DNA of 64,000 nt from Ascochyta rabiei (taxonomy: Eukaryota > Ascomycota > Dothideomycetes > Pleosporales > Didymellaceae): NCBI RefSeq assembly GCF_004011695.2, contig NC_082422.1, positions 682,001-746,000 of the forward strand, read 5' to 3'. Positions 33,403 through 43,965 of this stretch are shown here, in pieces (the first letter of the stretch is position 1; each line of letters begins with the position of its first letter). The notes beneath the pieces are model-generated. The model saw only the letters and a list, made by a program, of their open reading frames with translations. It had not been told where the DNA came from and did not search any database. The translations under genes and the position numbers were made by a program.

Positions 33403-35200
33403 ATGGGCTGGTTCAAGCGCTTCTCCAGGAAGAAGTCGTCGACGCCCAAGAAAAGCGTGGACCTCCGCGTCCCACGCAACGACTACTACGCCCCTGCCAC
33501 CTACGACTACCATGGGCCCGACCAAACCACACGCCTGCCCGAGAAGGTGCTGCGGCGCATCTTCGAGCTAATCTGTCCGCACGCGACCGACGACACCCTC
33601 CATGGCAGCGAGGACAGCGGCAACGACGGCTGCATGAGCTGTGACATGCGCGATCTGGCACACTGCGCCCTGACTCGACGCTCGTGGTACGGCATCGCTG
33701 CTGGTCTGCTGTAAGTCTGCGCGCAAGCCGTGACGTCCGACTGCCTGGCAACGTCTAATCCACAGCAGCTACAACAGCATCCGCATTGACGCCGTGCACT
33801 ACTGCGAGCTCGAGGAGATCTACGCCGACCAGCGCAGGCGCAAGTCGCGCAACGGCGACCAGGAGGACACGCCCACGGCACGCCTGCAGATGCTGACCAA
33901 CAGCGTGCGCGGCAACCAGCACCTCGGCCAGCGTGTCCGCTTTGTCAAGCTGCCCTACATGACACGAGAGTCTTGCAAGGCAGACCTCGCACGCCTCGTG
34001 TCCGCCTGCCCCAATCTCGACTACATCGACCTCCCCGACGGCTTCTACAACGGCGACCCGTCCTGTCAACTGCTGCGGCAGGAGCTACAGGCGCGCTGTC
34101 CACACATCCAGAAGATCAAGTACAACGAGGGCGGGGAGCAGTCGCTCGAGTCGCTGCTCCATGGCTACTGGCAGGAGCTGCGAGTCGTGGAGCTGAACAA
34201 GCTGCGCATCGAGCCGAGCATACTGAGGCAGGTCTTTGGCATGCTGCCGCGCTTGAGCGAGCTCACAGTAACCGCCGGTGCCTGGCTGAACGACTCCTTC
34301 TTCCACGATGCACCTGGCCTCCCGCACTTCCCGCCCCTGGAGACGCTGAGGCTGGACAAGGTGCATGGCCTAACCGCCCAGGGATTGATGCAGTACCTGT
34401 CCAACCACATGTGCGCCGCCAGACTGAAGACACTCGTCATCAAGAACTGTCACGGAATCACGGTCGCACATTTGCACCCTATCCTGCGGGCAGCCTCGAA
34501 CCTGACCACCCTCGAGTACAACGCCACAGTCACCGCATCCTTGCCCTTGGATCCTCTACCCCCTCTGGAGTCCTACACCCTGCGCAAGCTCCACTACGAG
34601 ATTGTGGCAAACTCAACCAACCAAATCTACTCGCCGGGCGCCTCGTACTACCAATACCTGGCCAAGTCGCTGTTGTCCAACAGCCTTCCCGGACTGCGCC
34701 AGCTCTACGTCCAAGACCCCGAGTTCCCAGAAATCCTCACCTTGGCACCTCCCATCCGTCCGTTCAGCGAAGCACCGCAACCCATCTTCAACCAGCCACT
34801 CGAGGTGTTTTCAAAGGGCCTTGATGAGCTGGAATGGATCTTCACCTCCATCATTCCCCCAGAGGTGGGGGGCCGACGAGCGTCCATGGCGGGCGGCCGC
34901 CCCCTCAGCAGCTACTCTGCACACAAGGGGCTGGGACCTCAATGGGGCGGCGATGCACGAAGGAGCATCGTGGTGCCCAACGGGTTCGGTGGCTTCCTGG
35001 CCATTCCAGCGGAGAACGATGCAAGACCCAGAAGCGCAGGCAACCCGACCGCAGGTGGCGGCGGCGGCAGCTTCGGCGGCTTTGGTCACAGCCACTCGCA
35101 CTCGCTCAGCACGAGTCCCGGCGGCCCTGGAGTGCGCGCAAGCTGGATGACCCACGCAGGACGCGACAAGCGCGCCTCGAGGGCCGATCTGTGGCGGTAA
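33403..35200 (+). CDS. F-box/leucine-rich repeat-like protein
   Basis: Exons 33403-33710 and 33769-35200 (58-bp intron) give about 579 residues. The N-terminus is basic (MGWFKRFSRKKSSTPKK). An F-box-like region follows at about 45-105: LPEKVLRRIFELICPHA and, after an acidic insert, DLAHCALTRRSWYGIAAGLLYNSIRID. The central part has irregular leucine-rich repeats (LRVVELNKLRIEPSILRQVF, LETLRLDKVHGLTAQGLMQ, LKTLVIKNCHGITVAHLHPI). The tail is Gly/Ser/His-rich and disordered. Family knowledge suggests a substrate receptor of an SCF ubiquitin ligase, but no substrate is known. The acceptor is a CAGCAG tandem: using the first AG adds one serine. I chose the second because LLYNSI fits the usual sequence after fungal F-boxes. 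Confidence 0.82.
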
Positions 35201-36484
35201 AACGCCCACCTCGACTCGTCCGACTCGTCCGACTCCAGGTCGAATTCACCTCACTTGCCTACAAGGCGTACGGGGGGAGCTGCCATTGCCTCCTCCTCCT
35301 CCTCTTCTTCTCAGGTTATGCTTTTTATCCTCGCGTTTCACTTCTCAAATACCCCTTTCTCTTTCCTGTCACCGACGACTGTATGATAGCAGCAGGCGTT
35401 TGGGACTTGATCGACCGCAGTCGACCGCAGACAATGACCTTTCATGGCAGATGGGATGGGCGGGATAGCATCTAGTTGTACATGGTAGGAATCGGAGTCT
35501 TTCTTGAGCCCATGGGTACCTCTCCCCTTTACCACTGCGCACCACATGGTGCTCAGCTACATGATCATGGCCGACTTTGAGAAGCCCAGCAGAACATGCA
35601 CTGTGTCTTTCCGTGCTACTGAAGCGCAGAGGTTCCTGGGATGTGGTGTTCATTTCCAATATCCTCTTCGGCCAGCTCTTGATTTTGTCCCACCCCCAAC
35701 TCCTACGCTTGGTCTGTGGCTCAGATGGTCAGACGCTGTGATCAGGCTTACGATGACCCATTTCACGGCTGGAAACGTTGGAGGGGAACGCACGCTGTGC
35801 TGCATTGACAATGCGCTCGTGGCCGCATGCTTGTATGACTAGGCGTAGTCGGCTGCCAGCAAAGCTCATTTCCTCGACTCACCCAAAGGCCCAGTCAAAT
35901 ATCACCATGCCATGCTCCAGAGGCTCCCCCTCTTTGATAGGATGCAGTCCACGGCTAGCCAAGCACGACCCGGTTGGTTCGTCCAGCCGTGCTGGGTACG
36001 AGCTGCCCTTTCGGAGGGGCAAAAGGCAGATCATGGGGAGGACCTTGCTGTGGTGCTATCTGCAACGAGGGCTGTTCCGTGGCCACAGCGAACCCTGGTC
36101 GTGACAGCGTGTGGGGATGGTGGCCACGATGCTCATGTCGGCATGAAATGGGCTGGTTTCACGATGTCTCTCAGGAGAGGTGTTAGACCACCTAGGCTAG
36201 CACTAGCAGGAGCCCACTGGCTATTTTCAGGCTGCTAAGGTCGCGCCGCCTGACGCGTTCTCCTGGAAATGAGTGGCATGCGAGGCCAGCGAAGCCATGC
36301 GCCGTCGACCAGGCGTCTGGTGTGATTTATTGAATAGAAGCCGTTTACCCGCTTGCACCTGCCCTCGCTGCATCTTGACAACACACTCGACTACCTCCAT
36401 GGGCGACTGTGTCCCGCCTCATGCACGCTCGAGTCCCTTGCATACCACACGCTCAGGAACGCAGATGCACGCTTGTCGCACAGC
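35201..36484. other. Intergenic
   Basis: About 1.3 kb between plus-strand genes, with the F-box 3' UTR and the promoter/5' leader of the RA-PH gene. Several short ORFs exist but none has a domain or splice structure. The downstream ORF stays open to 36353, upstream of the chosen start. Confidence 0.4.
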
Positions 36485-39469
36485 ATGGCAAGCGACATGA
36501 CAGAGCCGCCGACTGCGGCGCCCCGAAGACTGTCTCGATACCGCAGTGTGAGACGCGTGCAGGAGCAGCTGCTGCAGCAGTCGCCGCATTCCGCGCCCCC
36601 AGTGCCCGCGATTCCTGCCATGCCCGTCATGCCCGTCACGTCCGCCATGCCCGTCACGCCCGCCATGCCTGCCATGCCTGCCGTGCCTGCCATGCCTGAA
36701 GCGCATACACAACGCGAGATGCCCAATAGCAACATAGGCCGGAGCATGAGCCGTTACCACCGCCGCCCTCCTACTGCGCACGCGACCAGCCCCAACGTGC
36801 CCCCTTTGCGCTCCAACACCGCTCCACAAGCCCCTCCACAAGCCCCTCCACTACCCCAGACCGCGCCACCACCCTCCTCATCTGCCCGTCACCGCGCCGT
36901 GAGCACGCCGCCGCCGCACCAGGAACCGCCACACACCGCGACCGATGCGCAGCTCCGCCCACGACCTGCCACACACCGTGCAGAAGTCGCGCCTCCCCTC
37001 CCAAGGGACGCTCGGCAGCAGGCGCAGCAGTATCAAGACCCACGGGCGCTCCTGCAGAAAGAGAGAGACCGTCAGCGCCGCGTCAAGGAGAAGCTCGAGG
37101 CCGAGGCCCACGCGCAGAGGGAGGCCAAGCGAGCTGAATTGGATCGCTTGGAAGAGCGGCGTCTAGAGGAGGAAGAGGCCGCACGTCTTCGGGCCGAGCG
37201 CGAGGCAGAGGAGGCCGAGGCACTGCGACTTCAGGAAGAGGAAGACAAGGCCGAAAAGGAGCGCGGCAAGAGACTGCGCAAAGCTGAGGCGCAGATGATC
37301 ATCGAGCAGCGAAAGGACCAGGGACGCAGAGCGAAGTTGGAGAAGGAAAACAGGGCACGTCTGGAGGAGAAGTCGCGCACATTCTTGTCGCAGTCGTCAG
37401 GATCACCTCCAGTATCGCCCCCGCGGCAGGAAGGGTTTGGACTGTTCAAGCGGCGGAAGGACGAGGGCTTGTCGCTTTCGAGCGAAGAAAGACCGACTTC
37501 CGCGAGACCTCAGACTGCAAGACAACAAAGCGCCAGCGACACCAGACCGCGTCCAGCCAGACAAGCAAGCAGCAATAACCAGCAAGACGCCATTCTCTCT
37601 GGTGGCGGCGGTGCCGTGCTCGGCATCGACGCTCCCACGTCGGCGGTCAATGGCGGCGAACGCGTACGTATCCAGTGCTCTCCACCATACCCAGCATGCT
37701 AACACGCACGACAGCGCGTCACCGTCGTATACAACAAGAAGCGCGTTCAGCTTCCTGTCACCCCATCAACGACACCACTCGACCTGTTCAAGTCTGCCGA
37801 CATCATTCTCACGGATGCAGTTCCCGTGCGAACAGCTGTAGCGATGGAGTGGTTCAAGAAGGTGGATGTAAAGCGACCACTTCGCAACTACGAGCATGTC
37901 CGCGATGTAATGAACTCGTGGGATTTTGACGACCAGAACGAACTCATCATCGTCGACTCGTCGATTGACGGCATCGATCAAGACGAACTGCTTTCCTACG
38001 GAGTGTCTGACAAGAGACCAGAGGGCGTGTCGTGCATGATCAATTACTCATCAAGGCCGGGCAAGTGGGCGAAACGCTTCCTGCTCCTGCGACCTGATGG
38101 TCAACTCGTCATGGCTAAGAACGAAAAGTCAAAGGAGCAGGAGAACGTGTGCCATCTCACTGACTACGACATCTACCACGTCACACAGTCGAAGATTGCG
38201 CGAGTCAAACCGCCAAAGAAGATGTGCTTTGCCATCAAGAGTCTGCAAAAGTCCAACATATTTGCAGACGAGTCGCAATACGTTCACTTCTTCTGCACCA
38301 ACGACAGGAACATTGCGAACACGTTTTGGAAGGCTCTGCAAGGCTGGCGAAGCTGGTACCTGAAGTATCAGAAGGGCGAGGGTCTCAAGAAGTCGCCTGC
38401 AACGAAGAAGGTCCTGGACGGCGCTGTTCTTCCAGGTGCCACATCGCACAACCGTGGTGAGTCTGTGGGGTCACATTACCAACTAGGTGCATTTACATCA
38501 CTCATCGACATGAACGACTTCAACAAGACACTAGACGAGATGGAGACGCACAAGCGGGGACAGTATCCAGACGATGCACCGCTCTCGAAGTTGGGCGGCG
38601 CACAAGCTGCACACGCCCGGAGAAGATCGGTTAGGGGCAAGCAACCGCCGCCTGCCAGTCGCGGCCTGGCTGCGCTTGCCACCAACACTGCCCCCGAAGA
38701 CAGCCGCCAGAACTCGATCACACAGAGCTCTACATCTCAAGACGAGGAGACCTTCGCTGCCGGCGGACTCCTCGGACGAGCGTACACCACTCGCCAACGC
38801 GCGGTGCAGGATCGCGAGCAGAAACAAAATGCTGCGTTCACAGAGGGTCCTTCGCTCATCAGCAACATGGATCGTCTGGCTGCGCAAGGCGAGTCTGGCC
38901 TCAAACGCAGCTCTTCTACACGAAGTAATCATCACCGGAGAACGTCGAGCGACATTCGGCGAACCGCCTCCAAGCGAGCTCCAGGCATGCCGCAGCCTCT
39001 GATCGACTTGACACCGCAGTATCGGCCTCCGCCCCAGTTCGTCAAGCAGGGCAAGGGCTACAATCCAGGAGCCGGTGCAGGGCCGCTTGTAGAGAGCGCG
39101 ACTTCGATGGAAGAAGCCATCCAGGTCCCTTCGTCCACAGACTGGCGTGCTCGCCCTCGGCCTACCTACGGGCCTGGTCCAAACGAGCGGACCAAGTCGC
39201 TGAAGGGACGCGGCGAGCCATTGGCAGCTCACACCTTCAACAACCACAGCGGAGCGCCTCAAGATGACAGAGAAGCCTTCACCGGTGGATTGCTATCACA
39301 GGCTGGCTATGCGCAAGGACACGCAAGGGTCGGCCGAGGCGTCATGGACGGCTCCAAGGCACGAGGCCCGATGCTGGACTTTGGAGACGAGCAGCAGTTT
39401 CAGTCAGGCAGTTTGCTGGCGAACATTGGGGGCACCAATGCGCCTGCCATGGATCGATCAGGCAGATAG
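36485..39469 (+). CDS. RA-PH domain adaptor protein (MRL/Grb7-like layout)
   Basis: Exons 36485-37663 and 37715-39469 (51-bp intron, GTACGT...GACAG) give 977 residues from MASDMTEPP. Order: proline-rich N-terminus with a degenerate PAMP/PVMP repeat (about 43-72); more Pro-rich sequence; a long charged helix/coiled coil (about 190-300, KERDRQRRVKEKLEAEAHAQ); Ras-association-like domain (about 394-480, RVTVVYNKKRVQLPVTPSTT); PH domain (about 495-610, INYSSRPGKWAKRFLLLRPD...FWKALQGWRSWYLKY); a disordered tail with repeated FxxGGLL motifs. Adjacent RA and PH domains are the hallmark of RIAM/lamellipodin and Grb7 adaptors, which link Ras-type GTPases and phosphoinositides to actin. A polarity or cortical role is inferred. 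Alternative start codons lie at 36353 and 36497. Confidence 0.82.
36610..36700 (+). repeat. In-frame PAMP/PVMP coding repeat
   Basis: A 12-15 bp-type tandem (CCCGTCATG/CCTGCCATG) inside the RA-PH gene encodes a run of Pro-Ala-Met-Pro and Pro-Val-Met-Pro units. All changes keep the frame. Confidence 0.8.
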
Positions 39470-40674
39470 CGTTTGGCTGATGAATACGTGCACAGGACGA
39501 GGAGGAAGAAGCATGGTACGGCGCTGGACGGATTGCATTCTTAGCATTTCAGGAGTTCGATATCCCGAGCAACGGTGTTTGGAGCTTTGGGGATGTGGTT
39601 GTCGTTGTTCGTGATGGGTTCGTATTCGCCGTCGTTGTTCTCCGAGTTGCTCTCCGAGTGGCAGATTGGCGAGGGTGGAGAGCTGTTGGGGCTGATGAAG
39701 CCACGCGGGTGGATTCTCGGCCAGCGTTATTGTAGCATTTCACAACCCCGGTTTTCACAGAAATTATGCAGACGCCAATCGCTGCTTTCCGCTAGCTACC
39801 CGACGACGCTCGCCAGCTGCTTGGCTGAAGCTGAGTCTTCACGTGTCCCACCTCCCGTCTCCACAGCTCCTCCGCTGGGTTGGAGGCGGAGGTGCGTCTG
39901 CCAACGCCGACGTCAAACCCCGCATCGCCGGTGGTATGACGGAGCCATCCAGCTCCAGCTGTGCGCATGCGGACATTGGCTGGACGATCGTGAGGTGTGC
40001 TCATGTGTGGTGTTTTACCACCACGGGCGAAGCGCTGGAGAAAAACGACGTGCACCAGACCAGAGCGCCCTGTCTGTTTCGGCCGCTGCTCCGCTTTCGT
40101 GTGCACCGGTGGTTTGTTGAGCTGCTGGCGACAAACCCTGCTGGAGGCTGCACCCCCTCAGCAGATGCCACGGGCCACGGCGAGAGGAAAGCTGGCTTGC
40201 CATACTGGCTTGGGCTGGTGTTGGCCTTGCTGTGGAGTGGAGTGGAGTATGTGGAGGTGGAGTTGGCGTAGTAGCGCCGCGCAGGATTCGGCCATTGCAT
40301 CGAATGACATTCGTGCATGATGTCAGATGGTCCGCGTGGAACGGCGATAACCCCAACCTCTCTTGCGAACGGCAGAGGGCACTGCGCAGCTCAATGCACC
40401 GTGTCCCCCCTGGTCCGCATCTGTAGTGTTGTACGCTCGACTGCATTCTTTCCCTGCTCCCCCCATTGCGGCTCCTCAACGCGTACGGCACGGCCAGATC
40501 GCTCCCAACACGAAGTATCACACGCGCTTGTCTAGTGCGGCCCGCAGTAGCTCTCCACGGCTTACCCAGAACCAACTGCGAGCTCCCCTAGTCCCGAGAC
40601 CCTCTCCCAGCGTCTCGCCTCAAAAACCGCGGTGCTGCCCGTCACACCTCGCGCCAGCCCTCCTCACCGACGCA
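39470..40674. other. Intergenic
   Basis: About 1.2 kb between two plus-strand genes; it should contain the RA-PH 3' UTR and the glycogen synthase promoter and leader. Short GTGGAGTGGAGT and GCTGG-type runs are present. No gene is supported. Confidence 0.4.
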
Positions 40675-42980
40675 ATGGCAACCGAAACGAGAGACGTCAA
40701 CAACCACGTCCTCTTCGAGGTCGCGACCGAGGTCGCCAACAGAGGTATGGCAGCTGCCGCAGAGCTCCCCACACCTCACGTACTGACCTGGACGCAGTCG
40801 GCGGCATCTACTCTGTCCTCAAGTCCAAGGCTCAGGTCACAACGGCCGAGTATGGCGCAGCCTACACCCTCCTGGGACCGTGGAACCGGGCCTCGGTATG
40901 CGCAACTGCCCCCCCCAGCCACCCATTCTCTGCTGACCGACCCACCAGGCGCAAGTCGAGGTCGAGCCCATAGAGCCCAAGGACCCTGCTCTCGTAGCCA
41001 CGATCAAGTCCATGGACGAGCGTGGCATCAAGGTTCTGTACGGACGATGGCTCATCGACGGTGCGCCTCGCGTGCTCCTCTTCGACACTGGCACAGCGTA
41101 CCGATGGCTTGACGAGTGGAAGGGTGACCTGTGGTCCTCTGCCGGCATCCCCTCCCCGCCAAGCGACTCCGAGACCAACGAAGCCATTGTCTTCGGCTAC
41201 CTCATCGCCTGGTTCCTGGGCGAGTACACCTTCCACGAGAAGAAGCGCGCTATCATCGTGCAATTCCACGAGTGGCTCGCCGGTGTCGCGGTGCCGCTTT
41301 GCAAGAAGCGCCGCATCGACGTCACCACCATCTTCACCACCCACGCTACGCTTCTCGGCCGCTACCTCTGCGCCGGATCCGTCGACTTCTACAACAACCT
41401 GCAGTACTTCGATGTCGATGCCGAGGCGGGAAAGCGTGGCATCTACCACCGCTACTGCATAGAACGCGCAGCCACACACGCTGCGGATGTCTTCACCACC
41501 GTATCTCACATCACTGCCTACGAGAGCGAGCATCTCCTGAAGCGCAAGCCAGACGGCGTTCTGCCCAACGGTCTGAACGTCAAGAAGTTCTCGGCTACGC
41601 ACGAGTTCCAGAACCTGCACCAGCAGTCCAAGGTGAAGATCAACGACTTCATCCGAGGTCACTTCTACGGCCACAACGACTTCGACCCGGAGAACACGCT
41701 CTACTTCTTCACCGCCGGACGATACGAGTACCGCAACAAGGGCGTGGACATGTTCATCGAGTCGTTGGCGCGACTGAACCACAAGATGAAGAGCGAAAAC
41801 TCCAACATGACGGTTGTGGCCTTCATCATCCTGCCTGCGCAGACGACATCGCTGTCGGTCGACTCGCTCAAGGGACAGGCCGTCATCAAGTCCCTGCACG
41901 ACACGGTCGACAACATTGCCGGAAACGTGGCCAAGAAGCTCTTCGAGCGCTCGCTGACGTGGACGGAAGGCCAGGAGCTGCCCGAGGACAAGGAGCTGCT
42001 TTCGCCCCAGGACAAGATCCTACTCCGTCGCCGGCTGTACGCCATGAAGAGACACAACCTGCCGCCCATTGTCACCCACAACATGGCGAACGACTCGGAA
42101 GACCCGGTCTTGAACCAGCTGCGAAGGTGCCAGCTCTTCAACCACCCCTCGGACCGCGTCAAGGTTGTGTTCCATCCCGAGTTCTTGAACTCGGCCAACC
42201 CGGTTCTGCCTCTCGACTACGACGACTTTGTCCGCGGAACGCATCTCGGTGTCTTCTCGTCGTACTACGAGCCGTGGGGCTACACGCCGGCGGAGTGCAC
42301 CGTCATGGGTGTGCCTAGCATCACGACGAACCTGTCTGGCTTCGGTTGCTACATGGAGGAGCTGATTGAGAACGCTCAAGATTACGGCATCTACATTGTG
42401 GACCGCAGGATGAAGGGCGTAGACGACTCGGTCAACCAGCTTGTGGACTACATGTTCGACTTCACCAAGAAGAGCAAGCGGCAGCGCATCAACCAGCGGA
42501 ACCGAACGGAGCGCCTGAGCGACCTGCTCGACTGGAAGCGAATGGGTATGGAGTACGTCAAGGCGCGACAGCTGGCGCTGAGGAGGGCGTACCCCAACGC
42601 ATACGAGGACGACGATGAGCCCGACTTCTTCAGCTCTAACGAGGCTAAGATCTCGCGGCCGCTGTCGGAGCCCGGGTCTCCGAGGGACCGCTCTGGGATG
42701 ATGACGCCTGGCGACTTTGCCTCGCTGCAAGAGGGCCGCGAGGGACTCAGCACGGAAGATTACATTGCGTGGAAGCTGCCGTAAGTCGAGGTGTCTCCTT
42801 TTTTTTCTTTCATTTTTTTTTCTTTTTTTTGCACGTGACGGTTGCTGACATGTTTGCAGTGAGGAGGAAGAGACGGACGAGGTGTTCCAGTTCCCGCTCA
42901 CGCTCAAGCCCAAGAAGGGTACGGGCTCAGGCGCCGTGACACCCACGCTCGAGAAGGCCAACGGTACCGATGGAGAGTAG
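40675..42980 (+). CDS. Glycogen synthase (GT3), GSY1
   Basis: Four exons: 40675-40744, 40798-40895, 40949-42780 and 42860-42980, with introns of 53, 53 and 79 bp, about 706 residues. The opening [26 protein letters not shown] is the UDP-glucose-binding start of GT3 enzymes; its VGGIYSV block is built by the first splice. Also typical are [14 protein letters not shown], the catalytic-region [20 protein letters not shown], and the arginine-rich [19 protein letters not shown], which senses glucose-6-phosphate in yeast Gsy2. The enzyme extends alpha-1,4-glucan chains in the cytosol. Ser/Thr sites in the tail ([18 protein letters not shown]) fit the inhibitory phosphorylation known in the family. 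The last exon is only 121 bp, and its intron has a long T-rich tract. Confidence 0.95.
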
Positions 42981-43965
42981 CACGGGTGTGATACGGGTGC
43001 GATACGGATGGATAAGGAAGGGGCCGACGAGGGAGAAGTTGCATTGTGTATTCGTTGATTTCCTTTCGCTATTCATCCTGCATCAAGGCACAAAGGGGGC
43101 CGCTGCGACGCGTTACGATGTACTACCAGATCTGTCAATACTATGTCGGTGCTCTTTGCGTCTGTGCCACGGCCATGGACGCGTGAAGGGCGGGCGCGGA
43201 TGCATCGGGCCTCGCGAGGACGGTGACGCCGGTGCAGAGGCGTTGCCGCGTGCGTGGATAGGGCGAATGGGTGCAGCGGAGCTTGGCAGCGAGGCGCAGC
43301 GTGTGCAGATGCAGATGCAGACGCAGACGCAGACGCACGAGATAAGAGAGATTGCGCCATTGTGTTTCAGGACTCGAGTGCTTGTCTGTGCCCATTGGCT
43401 GCATTCCGCATTCGCGTGGCCCCGGAGATGTGTGTGATGTGATGTGCATTGTGCAGCGCAGAACATAAAGCTCCGAGGCAGTCTGAACGTTTGCCGGTGG
43501 CCGATGACGCCCAGGGCGACTCGAGACTCATTCACTCGGTCGACTGCTTGTGGTAGACCGTAGACGGGCAGTGCAGCAGTAGAAGTAGAAGAAGTAGCAG
43601 CAGCAGCAGTAGCAGTAGCAATAGCAGCAGCAGCAGCAGCAGCGCAACAGTGCATGCAGCCCACCCCCGGGCCCGCAACCTCTCCACTGTTCCTCTCCCA
43701 ACGCCTCCTTTCCCCGGCTTCGCCATGCACACGAACCCACCGTCGTGCCCTTCACGCTGCACGCTACTGGGTCGGTCCGCAACGCGCTGACTGCCGGGGA
43801 GAACCTCCTGGATCGACGAGCTGTTTTGCTGTCCCCGGCCACTTCACTTCCCCTTCCCACCACCATCACCACCACCACCACCACCACTGCCTACCACCAT
43901 CGCACGCGCACACGCAGCCAAGCCCCTCTAGAGGCCGACGGGAAGGGCAGAGCGCCCGCCCCAAC
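42981..43965. other. Intergenic with AGC-type repeats
   Basis: About 1 kb between glycogen synthase and TRK. It includes a CAGACG-type run (43306-43337), an AGC/AGT array (43570-43643) and a CAC run just before the TRK start region (43860-43888). ORFs with poly-Leu, Ala or Tyr/Cys stretches arise from these repeats. The TRK promoter and leader are presumed here. Confidence 0.5.
43570..43643. repeat. AGC/AGT trinucleotide array
   Basis: AGCAGC with AGT and AAG interruptions over about 74 bp, in the presumed TRK promoter/leader. Not part of a supported gene. Confidence 0.9.

Noticed and set aside
40862..41899. 345-residue minus-strand ORF
   Set aside because: Antisense to glycogen synthase; composition is that of a shadow frame.
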